A stretch of DNA of 17,443 bases from NCBI GenBank assembly GCA_030592655.1, contig JAUVIQ010000037.1:1-17443 (forward strand), in the 5' to 3' direction. A model generated the notes under the pieces. It did not search any database, was not told the DNA's origin, and saw only the letters and a list, made by a program, of their open reading frames with translations. Shown here piece by piece: positions 1 through 7,584 of this stretch (the stretch's first letter is position 1; each line of letters opens with the position of its first letter). A program made the translations under genes and the position numbers. The DNA is from Planctomycetales bacterium. GTDB taxonomy: Bacteria > Planctomycetota > Phycisphaerae > SM23-33.

Positions 1-1
1 G

Positions 2-115
2 AATCGACAGGATGGCCAGACAATTGTTATGATAACTCATTCAGAAGCGTTGGCCCAAATCGCAGAACGGGTCGTCTATATGAAAGATGGAAAAATCCTC
101 GACGAAAATCACTGA
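2..115 (+). CDS. ABC transporter ATP-binding protein, C-terminal fragment
   Basis: Only the last 37 codons lie in the window; the gene enters from the left edge. The tail has the form expected after the Walker B region of an ABC ATPase: a hydrophobic strand IVMITHS carrying the switch (H-loop) histidine, then an ALAQIAERVVYMKDGKIL segment. This resembles the end of LolD/MacB/FtsE-type ATPases, where a helix is followed by the 'v..l.dG+i' strand. Such proteins power lipoprotein or envelope transport with an FtsX/MacB-type permease, but the substrate cannot be read from this fragment. The last 33 bases are repeated almost exactly downstream, where they hold the start of the next gene. This suggests the two genes once overlapped. 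Confidence 0.85.
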   Translation, partial: NRQDGQTIVMITHSEALAQIAERVVYMKDGKILDENH

Positions 116-222
116 AACAGAGTGGCACCTTCAAGCGTAGCGGAACGAAGTGGAGCGAAGCTTGTGGGTGCAACCCACCAATTGCATAAAAGATGGAAAA
201 ATCATCGACGAAAATCACTGAA
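83..222 (+). repeat. 34-bp direct duplication flanking a small palindromic insert
   Basis: Bases 83-116 and 189-222 match at 33 of 34 positions. Each copy holds both the last codons of the ABC ATPase gene (ending KDGKI-L/I-DENH, stop) and, in another frame, the ATG and first ten codons of the downstream membrane-protein gene (MEKSSTKITE). Between them lie 72 bases (117-188) with inverted-repeat structure: GCACC-tt-CAAGC near 125-136 pairs with GCTTG-t-GGGTGC near 160-171, and GTGGGT/ACCCAC forms a small hairpin at 164-178. In the second copy the overlap from ATG (193) to TGA (221) would be 29 bases. The simplest reading is insertion of a repeat element with duplication of the overlap, leaving both genes intact. 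Confidence 0.7.
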
Positions 223-936
223 CCGCCAGCCGATGAATCCGACGGGCTGAGCGTGAAGCGCTGGCTGGCGGCCTATATCGCTTATCTGCTGGCGCTGGTT
301 ATCCCCGCGACGGTAATGCTGAGCCGGATGGGCGTCTCCTGGCGGGAGTTCTTCGCCGACCCGCGCGGCGCAACGTCAGCAGCGGGGCCGGCGCTGAAAC
401 TGCTCATCTTCGCAATCTACATCTCGCTTGCCTGCACCTTTTTCCCCATCCCGACCGGCTGGATCGTCTCAATCCTCGCCACCCGGCAGGTGGGACTGTC
501 CGACAGCCTGATTATCACCACCCTGCTGGTGGCGAGCGTCGGGGCGTTCGCCTCGATGGTCGCCAACCTGCACGATTTCCACCTTTTTACGCTGGTTCTG
601 CGGCATAAGGGTGTCGCGCGGGTTCGCGGGACGAAATTTTACGACCGTGCCGCACGATGGTTCAGCCGGAGGCCTTTCGCGCTGCTGGTGATATTCAATA
701 TCCTGCCGATTCCGATTGACGTAATTCGTATGCTGGCGGCGACTTACCGTTATCCGCTCCGACCGTTCGCTGCCGCTAATTTCATCGGACGATGGATACG
801 CTACGCCGTAATCGCCTCTGTTACGTTCGTTATGGGCGATCAGGGCTGGTTAATCGCCGCCGCGTTGTTGGCGGTAGCGATAATCTTGGCGGGAATAAAG
901 GTTGGCGGGAAACTTTTCACCCGCCGCAGCGTCTAA
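193..936 (+). CDS. VTT/DedA-like (SNARE-associated type) polytopic membrane protein
   Basis: The product is 247 residues with a short hydrophilic N-terminus and about five or six hydrophobic segments. Three features recall the VTT domain (DedA/YqaA/TVP38): FFPIPTG near residue 83 in a re-entrant-like segment, NILPIPIDVIR near 169-179, and a late N-x-IGR-x-I-x-Y block near 196-204. Members of this superfamily include lipid scramblases and undecaprenyl-phosphate or membrane-homeostasis transporters in the inner membrane; the substrate here is unknown. There is no clear Shine-Dalgarno at the ATG. That fits a start that once lay inside the upstream ABC ATPase gene and relied on translational coupling. 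The equivalent ATG in the first repeat copy (87) reads only 17 codons before a stop. The family call is moderate; the membrane-protein call is firm. Confidence 0.7.
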   Translation: MEKSSTKITEPPADESDGLSVKRWLAAYIAYLLALVIPATVMLSRMGVSWREFFADPRGATSAAGPALKLLIFAIYISLACTFFPIPTGWIVSILATRQVGLSDSLIITTLLVASVGAFASMVANLHDFHLFTLVLRHKGVARVRGTKFYDRAARWFSRRPFALLVIFNILPIPIDVIRMLAATYRYPLRPFAAANFIGRWIRYAVIASVTFVMGDQGWLIAAALLAVAIILAGIKVGGKLFTRRSV

Positions 937-961
937 TACGTTGGAGCATAAATCTAATGCG

Positions 962-1043
962 CTTACGAGCCGCGACTGTAAAGGAGCGGTCATTAAGACT
1001 TTCGCATTTGTCTGACCGCTCCCTCACGGTCGCGGCTCGTAAG
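962..1043. repeat. Large imperfect palindrome (31-bp arms), intergenic
   Basis: The left arm 962-992 pairs with the right arm 1013-1043 at 28 of 31 positions around a 20-base loop. Arm sequence begins CTTACGAGCCGCGAC and ends GGAGCGGTCA. The element fills much of the gap between the VTT-like gene and the lipoprotein gene. There is no following T-tract, so it is not a typical intrinsic terminator, although RNA from it would fold strongly. Similar GAGCCGCGAC...GGAGCGG units are, from memory, abundant in planctomycete genomes, but copy number could not be checked here. Confidence 0.8.
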
Positions 1044-1123
1044 GCGCTCGGCATTGGCTTGCCGTTCGGCTCTGTTGTACTATTGATACCATGCAGTAAC
1101 GCATAATCAGAAAGGCGAACCAA

Positions 1124-3622
1124 ATGAAACACCGCATCCCAATAATCGCACTGTCGCTGCTTCTTACCTCCTGCCTCACCGCAGAACCAACAACCCAACC
1201 CGCCACGCAGCCAGTCTCCGCCCCAGTCAATCGGGTGGTCGGAAAGGTCATTAAAGGCTTGCAGGCACAACTGACCGCCAACAAGACGAAGCATAAACTC
1301 GGCGAGGATGTTTCCGTAACATTGACGATTCGCAACGTGTCGCAAAAGCCCGTTACGCTGAGAGAGCATCGCGACAAGGTCTACGGCTACTGCTTCTTCA
1401 CTCATTTCCTCATCAAGTGCCCGGACGGAAAGACGATTGTCCTGGGAGACCCCCCTGGGGACTACAAGGCATTCCCCATGAGAAAATTATCCTTTCCGCG
1501 TTCGCGAATTTTGCGGCAGCAGGAGGCATACACGTTCACTACCACGCTGAACTCCTGGCATGTGTCGCATTCGCTGGGCTCTTTCGGGTTCGTGCCCGGA
1601 ACATATAAAATCCGTGCGGAATACTCTGTCCCCGCTTTGAAGGACGGTTGGACCGGAACTCTGTCGTCCAACACGATAGACATTCAAGTCAGCAAGGAAC
1701 AGGCGTGGCGCAACAGGAATGCTATTTTATGGGGCCCGGTCAGCCGCGGGCTTCGTGTGGGATTGGCTACCGACAAGGTTATCTACGGTGGCAATGAGCC
1801 CATCAGCGGAAGGATGCTGATTGAGAACGTAACGAAGTCCCCGATAGAAATTGCGCAGAGGATGAGCGTCCTGTGGGAGGGAACCACCGGTGGGACGTAT
1901 CATTACGTTGAAATAACCGCGGGCGACGCTGTAATCCCGCAGGAGAAAGGGGGCGGTGTGTTGTTGGGAGCGGGCAAACGCATAGAAACCAGATTTGACG
2001 TCAGGAAGTTCCTGAAAGACTATGCTGTCCGCCCGCCGATGACGATGGAAATCAAGGCATCTGCCGCAACCACCCGGTCCCCCTCAGCGCTCGGCGTATT
2101 GGTCTGCTCAGCACCTGTGCGAATTCTCGTTGTGAACGATCCTCCGTCGCCCGCCACGAAACCGGCGGCTGAAACCCAAATGAGTCAAATTGCGCAAAAG
2201 CGGCTTCGGCAGAAAGTACCAAAAATTACTTTCAATAAAAATAAACTCGCAGACGTCATCCAGTTTTTTCGAGAATTCTCGAACCTGGATATCGTAGTGA
2301 ACTGGAAGTCGTTGGAATCGGCAAAGATCAGAAAGGTTACGCCGGTCACCCTGAACCTGCTTAATCCCTCCATGAAAGATATCCTGGAGGGGATACTGAA
2401 GAGCGCCGGCAGCAAAGTCGCACCAGACTACGTCGTTGACGAAGAAGGCGTCATCACGATCTCGATGCCGAAGCATCTCCACCTGGGCTGCAAAATAACC
2501 CCGCCCGAACACCCCACCGAAAAGAGCCGGCGAACACACAAGACACTGATGAAGACGCTGCGAAAAATCGACCTTTCTGGTATTAAATTCGTACACGTGG
2601 TGCAGTATCTCCGCGAAGTCCTCAACGTCCGTATCGCGGTGGATTGGAAGGCGCTGAAATCGGTAGGGATTGACAAGAAAACGCTTATCAGCCCGCAACT
2701 GTCCAACGTGTCCGGCAAGAAGGTTCTGGAAAAGACGCTCGACCTCGCCGGCGGGTTGACCGAACTGTCATGCGTTATCGACGAAGAAGGCGTTATACAA
2801 ATCTCAACGAAAAAACCCGATACAACCACTTCCGCCCCAGCCGTTGACCCGGCGGTGATGGCGATACTTAAGCGGCTTGAGGCGGCGGGGGAGAAATATC
2901 CCAATATCACAGCGAATATCGACTACAAAGTCGATATGCTTCAGACCGGCGACACCGAAAGCCGAACCGGAAGAGTTTATTATCAAGGCCCGACCGAAAA
3001 AACGCCGGCGAAGTTTCGCATCCACTTCGATACGCTCCGCCAGGGCAAAGGTCCGAAGATAAAGGATGTGGTCGATTATGCATTCGACGGGGCCTGGCTG
3101 ACCGTTCGCAAGGAGCGGATAAAGCAGATGAGCCGATACCAGGTGGCCCGGCCCGGAGAAAAGGTCAACCCGCTGCAACTGGGCAAAGGCCCGTTCCCCG
3201 TACCCTTCGGCCAGAAGGCTGACACTGTTATCAAACATTTCCGACCGACCACGCGGCCAACCCGTAACACGGGCGTCTCGCTCGTGGATCGTAGCACGGG
3301 CGTCTCGCCCGTGAAAAAACATGGCCGAGACGGCCATGCTACGCTTAAAACCGATCCGAAGGACACCGATTACATCAAACTCACGACCCGCCGGCGGTAT
3401 CGCAAGGAATTCTCGGTCGTCTGGCTGGAGATGTGGATCAGCCGCAAAACGTCGCTGCCGGTGAAAATCGTCGCAGAAGACCGCTCCGAAAACCAAACGA
3501 CAGTTATCTTCAAGGACACCAAAACGCCGAAGAGTTTCGACAAAAAGATATTCACTCTCCCCCGCCCGCCGGCAGGGTGGGAATATCATGTCGAGAAGTT
3601 TAAGGGGCGGGTTAAACCATAA
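1124..3622 (+). CDS. Lipoprotein with Ig-like modules, two STN domains and a LolA-like C-terminus
   Basis: The 832-residue product starts with a lipoprotein signal ending in LTSC (Cys17), followed by a Thr/Pro/Gln-rich linker. Residues about 45-190 and 208-335 hold two similar beta-rich modules (a 'dK..y..ge.i...l.i.Nv...p' pattern). Residues about 353-450 and 470-563 are two secretin/TonB short N-terminal (STN)-type domains, each with a hydrophobic 'vi.f.re..nl.i.vdWk.L' core and ending DEEGVI-x-IS. Residues about 575-832 resemble LolA-like lipoprotein-carrier folds (DYAFDGAWL; GKGPFPVPFGQ). STN domains usually mediate periplasmic protein contacts, so a scaffold or carrier role at the outer membrane is inferred. 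Residues about 714-741 come from an in-frame palindromic repeat. An AAAGG element precedes the ATG. The gene appears monocistronic and faces the minus-strand glycosyltransferase tail to tail. Confidence 0.8.
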   Translation: MKHRIPIIALSLLLTSCLTAEPTTQPATQPVSAPVNRVVGKVIKGLQAQLTANKTKHKLGEDVSVTLTIRNVSQKPVTLREHRDKVYGYCFFTHFLIKCPDGKTIVLGDPPGDYKAFPMRKLSFPRSRILRQQEAYTFTTTLNSWHVSHSLGSFGFVPGTYKIRAEYSVPALKDGWTGTLSSNTIDIQVSKEQAWRNRNAILWGPVSRGLRVGLATDKVIYGGNEPISGRMLIENVTKSPIEIAQRMSVLWEGTTGGTYHYVEITAGDAVIPQEKGGGVLLGAGKRIETRFDVRKFLKDYAVRPPMTMEIKASAATTRSPSALGVLVCSAPVRILVVNDPPSPATKPAAETQMSQIAQKRLRQKVPKITFNKNKLADVIQFFREFSNLDIVVNWKSLESAKIRKVTPVTLNLLNPSMKDILEGILKSAGSKVAPDYVVDEEGVITISMPKHLHLGCKITPPEHPTEKSRRTHKTLMKTLRKIDLSGIKFVHVVQYLREVLNVRIAVDWKALKSVGIDKKTLISPQLSNVSGKKVLEKTLDLAGGLTELSCVIDEEGVIQISTKKPDTTTSAPAVDPAVMAILKRLEAAGEKYPNITANIDYKVDMLQTGDTESRTGRVYYQGPTEKTPAKFRIHFDTLRQGKGPKIKDVVDYAFDGAWLTVRKERIKQMSRYQVARPGEKVNPLQLGKGPFPVPFGQKADTVIKHFRPTTRPTRNTGVSLVDRSTGVSPVKKHGRDGHATLKTDPKDTDYIKLTTRRRYRKEFSVVWLEMWISRKTSLPVKIVAEDRSENQTTVIFKDTKTPKSFDKKIFTLPRPPAGWEYHVEKFKGRVKP
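3263..3346. repeat. Palindromic repeat inserted in frame in the lipoprotein gene
   Basis: The full unit, 3290-3343, has 7-bp terminal inverted repeats (CGTAGCA / TGCTACG) around two internal hairpins: ACGGGCG-tct-CGCCCGT at 3296-3312 and ATGGCCG-aga-CGGCCAT at 3321-3337, separated by an A-rich spacer. This gives a cloverleaf-like fold. A partial copy (3263-3286) precedes it by 27 bp and matches its first 24 bases at 22 positions. Together they span about 84 bases, a multiple of three, and are translated as RNTGVSLVDRSTGVSPV followed by KKHGRDGHATL. The opposite strand would encode the FFTGETPVLR-type peptide, which I recall as recurring in planctomycete proteins. Confidence 0.85.
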
Positions 3623-3644
3623 GATGCATGTAAAAAAACTGACG

Positions 3645-3675
3645 AAAAAAAACCGACGTCCCCTGGGGACGTCGG
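3645..3675 (-). terminator. Intrinsic terminator of the glycosyltransferase gene
   Basis: A near-perfect hairpin, CCGACGTCCCC / GGGGACGTCGG with a one-base loop, lies at 3653-3675. On the minus strand it is followed by eight T residues (3652-3645). It begins about 19 bases past the stop of the GT2 gene. On the plus strand the hairpin has no T-tract after it, so it mainly serves the minus strand, while also sitting between two convergent genes. Confidence 0.85.
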
Positions 3676-3694
3676 CGTTGGATAATGCGATGTT

Positions 3695-5218
3695 TTATTG
3701 TTTTTCGCGGACCGGAACCGCCTTTGGCGCTCTCGCCCGATGTCCCTGGAAACTCAGGATCGAGACATAGAAGAATCCGACGGCGAAGAGGATCATGAAC
3801 GGAGCCGCCATTGCCGAGCGGATGCTCATGAGACTGGCGGCTGCACAGGTCGCCATGTAGATACCGTATCCCATTTCCACATAGGGCAGGATATGGCGTT
3901 TGGTTTTTCGAGCGGCTTCGGCGGCCTGTTTGTGCGTATGGTACTTATCCGTTCCAGCGCCGTACTTGGGCGTTCGCACGAATTCACTCTGCTTGCCGAA
4001 GATGGCCTCCAGCAGCGCCTTGGTGTTCGACAGGCAAATCCCAATCCCCAATGCCATAAGGAACGGGAGGAATTTCAGCACGCTTCGCCAATCGCGGAAG
4101 AGTTCATATTGGCTGGCGATGTAGAACACGCTGGCAGATACCGTCGCCAATGTGAAAACGGCCAGGTCGAAAATTACCCGCATCGACGAGCCTTCCTCCA
4201 TCGGCAACGCCCGAACGCACATGGCTGGGAAAAGCAGCGTTACCAGAATCAGCACATAAAAATGCACCGAAAAACAGGTCAGCTGGAAGAACGCCTCGAC
4301 CTTCGCCTTCAGCGGCGCTTTTGACAGAAGGACCTTGGGAAGCATCTTCATAGCCGTCTGCGCACCGCCTTTGGTCCATCGGAACTGTTGGGCCTTGAAG
4401 GCGTTCATCTCCGGCGGAAGTTCCGCCGGCGTGGTCAGTTCGGGAAGGAACACGAATTTCCATCCTTTGAGTTGGGCGCGGTACGATAAGTCCATATCTT
4501 CGGTAAGCGTATCGTGCTGCCACCCGCCCGAATCGGCGATGGCGCTTTTCCGCCACATCCCAGCCGTACCGTTGAAGCACATGAATCTGCCGCTGCGGTT
4601 GCGGGCGACGTGCTCGATGGCGAAGTGCCCGTCGAGATATATCGCCTGGGATTGGGTCAGAAGCGAATCGGTGCGGTTGATGTGCTCCCAGCGGGTCTGG
4701 ACCGCACAAACCCTCTCGTCGGTGAAGTACTGGATGGCGTCCTTGATGATATGCTCGCCGGGGACAAAGTCCGCATCGAAAATGGCGACGAATTCGCCTG
4801 TCGCGGTCTTCAGGCCGTTTTCCAAGGCCCCGGCTTTGTATCCGACGCGATTGTCGCGGTGAATGAATTCAATATCGAAGCCTTTTGCCCGTGCGCGCTC
4901 CACGGCGGCAGCGGCAATTTCGACCGTATCGTCTGTGCTGTCGTCGAGAACCTGTATCTGGAACTTATCGCGCGGGTAATCTATCCGGCAGGTTTGTTCG
5001 ATGATGCGTTCGGCTACGTATTGCTCGTTGTACATCGGCAGCTGGACGGTAATTCGCGGGAGTTGCTCGAACTGACCCGGTGCGCGAGGAGCCTTCCGGC
5101 GATGACGATAATACAGGTACACAAGCACGTATCGATGGAAGCCATAGAGACACACCATCACCAACGCGAAGGTATAGACCGCTATGAGAATTTTCTGTCC
5201 CAGTTCTAACCAGTTCAT
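3695..5218 (-). CDS. Processive family 2 glycosyltransferase (cellulose synthase / CslA-like)
   Basis: The protein (507 residues from the ATG at 5218) has one N-terminal membrane segment, a cytoplasmic GT-A domain and four or so C-terminal membrane segments. All family 2 processive motifs are present: LDDSTDDT near residue 91, the metal-binding FDADF near 147-151, TEDMD near 239-243 with the catalytic-base aspartate, and Q-x-x-R-W near 277-281. It would move a nucleotide-sugar-derived residue onto a growing beta-linked chain at the inner membrane. The nearest general resemblance is to CslA mannan synthase-like and bacterial cellulose synthase-like enzymes; the sugar cannot be assigned. A GTG at 5236 would add six residues, but GAAGG lies 11 bases before the ATG, so the ATG is preferred. 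It follows a GT-C-type gene on the same strand, about 220 bases downstream and across a palindromic repeat, and ends at a strong terminator. Confidence 0.88.
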   Translation of the reverse strand: MNWLELGQKILIAVYTFALVMVCLYGFHRYVLVYLYYRHRRKAPRAPGQFEQLPRITVQLPMYNEQYVAERIIEQTCRIDYPRDKFQIQVLDDSTDDTVEIAAAAVERARAKGFDIEFIHRDNRVGYKAGALENGLKTATGEFVAIFDADFVPGEHIIKDAIQYFTDERVCAVQTRWEHINRTDSLLTQSQAIYLDGHFAIEHVARNRSGRFMCFNGTAGMWRKSAIADSGGWQHDTLTEDMDLSYRAQLKGWKFVFLPELTTPAELPPEMNAFKAQQFRWTKGGAQTAMKMLPKVLLSKAPLKAKVEAFFQLTCFSVHFYVLILVTLLFPAMCVRALPMEEGSSMRVIFDLAVFTLATVSASVFYIASQYELFRDWRSVLKFLPFLMALGIGICLSNTKALLEAIFGKQSEFVRTPKYGAGTDKYHTHKQAAEAARKTKRHILPYVEMGYGIYMATCAAASLMSIRSAMAAPFMILFAVGFFYVSILSFQGHRARAPKAVPVREKQ

Positions 5219-5320
5219 ATATATATAGACCTTCACCCCCGTGATTTACCCCTATCCTAGAGGCCAGCGGTAGGCAAGGTCAAGAAATTTCCGGGAGGAA
5301 ATGTGGTGACGGCGGTAATT

Positions 5321-5405
5321 ATTGCGGATTGTGGATTGTGGATTGCGGATTCCAACAAGTCAGCGAGTGCATGGAATCCGCAATCCACAATCCGCAATCC
5401 ACAAT
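5321..5405. repeat. Palindrome built from GATTGYG heptamers
   Basis: The left arm 5321-5354 is four heptad units (ATTGCGG, ATTGTGG, ATTGTGG, ATTGCGG) plus ATTCCA. The right arm 5372-5405 is its reverse complement at 32 of 34 positions, with a 17-base loop. The element is therefore a tandem repeat folded into an inverted repeat. It sits between the GT-C gene and the GT2 gene and would form a long stem in the transcript, so it may weaken read-through between them. The translated form NPQSTIRNPQ is one I remember as a recurring low-complexity peptide in environmental bacterial proteins. Confidence 0.85.
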
Positions 5406-5440
5406 TGGAAAATTGGTTCAAACCTCGCACACCCAGACTC

Positions 5441-7483
5441 TTACCCCGTCGGATCGGGTGGTTTTTTCAGCGAATAAAGCGTAAGAACAGGTCGGTCCTT
5501 TGGAAATTCTTCGACGATTTCCCAGCCCGCAAATGTTTCCCGCAAACGCGCTGCCGACATCTCCGCAGGCCAACCGTAGGAATGCGACAGGCGGTCTATC
5601 TCCGACCATGATACCCATACGTGCGTTATACCCATCCGGCGAATCTCGTCGGCGACCTCGTCGGGCGAACCGCTCCGACGGAGAATTCCCGCAAGCGGAT
5701 GCTCGTCGAAGACAGTTGCATAAACAGTATCGGCAGGTAAATAAAACGCCCTGGCCTCACCGATAAGCATTGTCGGCCCCGGTAAATCCACTCGATTGCA
5801 TATCTGTTGCTGGGCGGGATGGTGAAAATAATTCCAGGCTGACGCGAGGTTCCATCCCGTTGCAGTAACCAGCAGCAGTACGGCAATTGTCCTGCGCAGT
5901 GCTCCCGCGTTCGATATGCGCCCCAGTCCGCAGGCAGCCAGTAGTGAAAGCGGCACAATCGCCGGCGCGAGGAACCGCGCCGGCATATCATGCGTAAAGA
6001 ACATCCACACCAGCACCTGCATCACCAGCACGCCGAATATCGCCCAGTACCATGCTCCTGTTTCCCGCAGCCCGGCAAACATCAAAATAATCGCCACGCA
6101 CGCAAGCAGCATAAGTGGTCCCGTTGCCGGCTGGGTGTCATAGGGTTTTTGACCCGACACGAAGGCGAAAAATCTTTCAGAGCGGGAAGGCTGTCGCTCC
6201 GGGGGTTTATAGTCCGCCGGTTTCGGAACGGGCCGGTGGTATCCCGGTGCATGCCCGTCGCGCCAACGGGCAGCGGATTCGTCGGAAAAATGCCCCTGCC
6301 CGAATATTTTCGTCGCCAGTGGAAAGACCGGATTAGCCGTAGCGATGGTATTGCGAATCAGCCAGGGCGAAAACAACACAATCGCCATACCGGCCGATAG
6401 TACCACGTGGGGAATCCGACGCCGATGACGAACCATCGAAGCGATAAGCATTACCGTCAGCACCGGTCCGGCGATCAGTCCGACGCTCAAATACTTCACC
6501 GCACAGGCCGCTCCGAGCATCGCACCGATAACTACCGCCGATTTCACGGATGGTTTGGTCAGCCACTGCCTTACCCACAACAGCGCCAAAGCCAGGTAGC
6601 AGAACTGCGCCGGTTCGACCATCGCCAGGCCCGATAAGTAAATCATCCACGGCGCAGTCGCCAGCAGCACCGCCGCCGCCCGCCCACGGAAATGTTTCCG
6701 CAAAGCGGTCTGCGACAAACCTGTACCACCGAAAACGCCGACTATTGTTATCACACTGAACAGGCCGACCATCAGTTTTCCCAGGTGCATCCCCTCATAT
6801 GGGCCCCCGCGAAGGCACATGCCCAGAAGAAACAGCATCTCGACGCCGAGCGGATAGTGGCTATAGACGTTGTGGTTCAGCGTGGTTACGGACCCGGCGT
6901 TATAATACTCGCGTGGTAGCTGGAGGTGATATTCCAGCACGTCGTAGGAGTCCATTGTCAGGTTTCCAATCCATCCCGGCGGCATGGTCGCTCCTGCCAG
7001 CCAAAGACCCGCCGCTATTGCCGGCAGCACCCACAGAAAACTAATGACGGTGGATTTTCCCGGCAGATTCAGCGTCTTGAGCGTTCGCCGGGACTGAACT
7101 GCCGCCAAAACCACGCCGGCGCAAATCACAGGCCACCACAGGTACATCGTCAAAAGCCCGCCCGCCAACGAACCGACGATCAGAACCGCCGTCGAAAGCA
7201 TCCAGAGTCCCAGCCCAGCCGCCGTCGCCAGGCAAAGCAACCTCGGCGATTGCCCGGGTCTGAAAAAACGCAGTACCGCCCATCCATATCCCCCGGCAGC
7301 GACAAGCACCAGCATCGCTATGGCTCCATCGGTCAGGATTATTACCAGCGCGTTGGCGAATTCCGCCACTGAACCGAGCGCCAAACCAAGCGTTACCAAC
7401 GCCGCAGCCGGTAGCAGCACAGCCAGGACCCATACAGGAACTTTCCCGATTTTGTCGCCTTCTGTGTTCACGAAAGCACACAA
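5441..7483 (-). CDS. Polytopic GT-C-type glycosyltransferase-like membrane protein
   Basis: About 680 residues with a dozen or so hydrophobic segments and a soluble C-terminal part (about 570-680). The first large loop, near residues 174-218, carries an acidic motif TMDSYDVLEYHLQLP followed by YYNAG, NVYSHYPLG and EML. This pattern is shared by PMT/ArnT/GT39-like GT-C enzymes, in which a loop-1 aspartate acts in catalysis with polyprenyl-phosphate sugars. The soluble tail resembles the periplasmic domains that follow the membrane part of such proteins. It would act on the outer face of the inner membrane, on glycans, lipids or proteins. The start is uncertain: TTG at 7483 opens the frame, and GTG at 7471 (four residues shorter) is possible; neither has a good ribosome site. 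The gene is divergent from the thioredoxin-like gene and lies upstream of the GT2 gene on the same strand. Confidence 0.75.
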   Translation of the reverse strand: MCAFVNTEGDKIGKVPVWVLAVLLPAAALVTLGLALGSVAEFANALVIILTDGAIAMLVLVAAGGYGWAVLRFFRPGQSPRLLCLATAAGLGLWMLSTAVLIVGSLAGGLLTMYLWWPVICAGVVLAAVQSRRTLKTLNLPGKSTVISFLWVLPAIAAGLWLAGATMPPGWIGNLTMDSYDVLEYHLQLPREYYNAGSVTTLNHNVYSHYPLGVEMLFLLGMCLRGGPYEGMHLGKLMVGLFSVITIVGVFGGTGLSQTALRKHFRGRAAAVLLATAPWMIYLSGLAMVEPAQFCYLALALLWVRQWLTKPSVKSAVVIGAMLGAACAVKYLSVGLIAGPVLTVMLIASMVRHRRRIPHVVLSAGMAIVLFSPWLIRNTIATANPVFPLATKIFGQGHFSDESAARWRDGHAPGYHRPVPKPADYKPPERQPSRSERFFAFVSGQKPYDTQPATGPLMLLACVAIILMFAGLRETGAWYWAIFGVLVMQVLVWMFFTHDMPARFLAPAIVPLSLLAACGLGRISNAGALRRTIAVLLLVTATGWNLASAWNYFHHPAQQQICNRVDLPGPTMLIGEARAFYLPADTVYATVFDEHPLAGILRRSGSPDEVADEIRRMGITHVWVSWSEIDRLSHSYGWPAEMSAARLRETFAGWEIVEEFPKDRPVLTLYSLKKPPDPTG

Positions 7484-7529
7484 TATACCGTCAATGGAAC
7501 TTTGACAACGAATCCGAGGTAATCTGTTG

Positions 7530-7559
7530 TTGTTATTTGCGACGGATATTGTTTATACT
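7530..7559 (+). promoter_or_regulatory. Candidate sigma-70-type promoter for the thioredoxin-like operon
   Basis: TTGTTA (7530-7535) and TATACT (7554-7559) are spaced by 18 bases, 26 bases before the ATG at 7585. The -10 box matches consensus at five of six positions and the -35 at four of six. A TTGACA at 7502-7507 is also present but lacks a good -10 at the right distance. Confidence 0.4.
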
Positions 7560-7584
7560 CGTCGCCTCTTGAAAGGAAATTACG

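Noticed and set aside
83..222. Classic insertion-sequence target-site duplication
   Set aside because: 34-bp duplicates are far longer than usual target sites and the insert encodes nothing, so a standard IS was not called.
2804..3589. 261-codon minus-strand frame opposite the lipoprotein gene
   Set aside because: It includes the repeat-derived HGRDARAT peptide, but the plus strand holds the coherent signal peptide and domains.
3698..4324. Plus-strand open frame opposite the GT2 gene
   Set aside because: Antisense to well-conserved glycosyltransferase motifs; composition is Arg/His-rich as in shadow frames.
5303..5611. Plus-strand frame of 102 codons across the heptamer palindrome
   Set aside because: It is made of repeat-derived NPQSTIRNPQ peptide plus antisense of the GT-C gene.
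7502..7530. Promoter from TTGACA at 7502 with TGTTGT as -10
   Set aside because: The -10 is poor; TTGTTA/TATACT a little downstream is a better pair.
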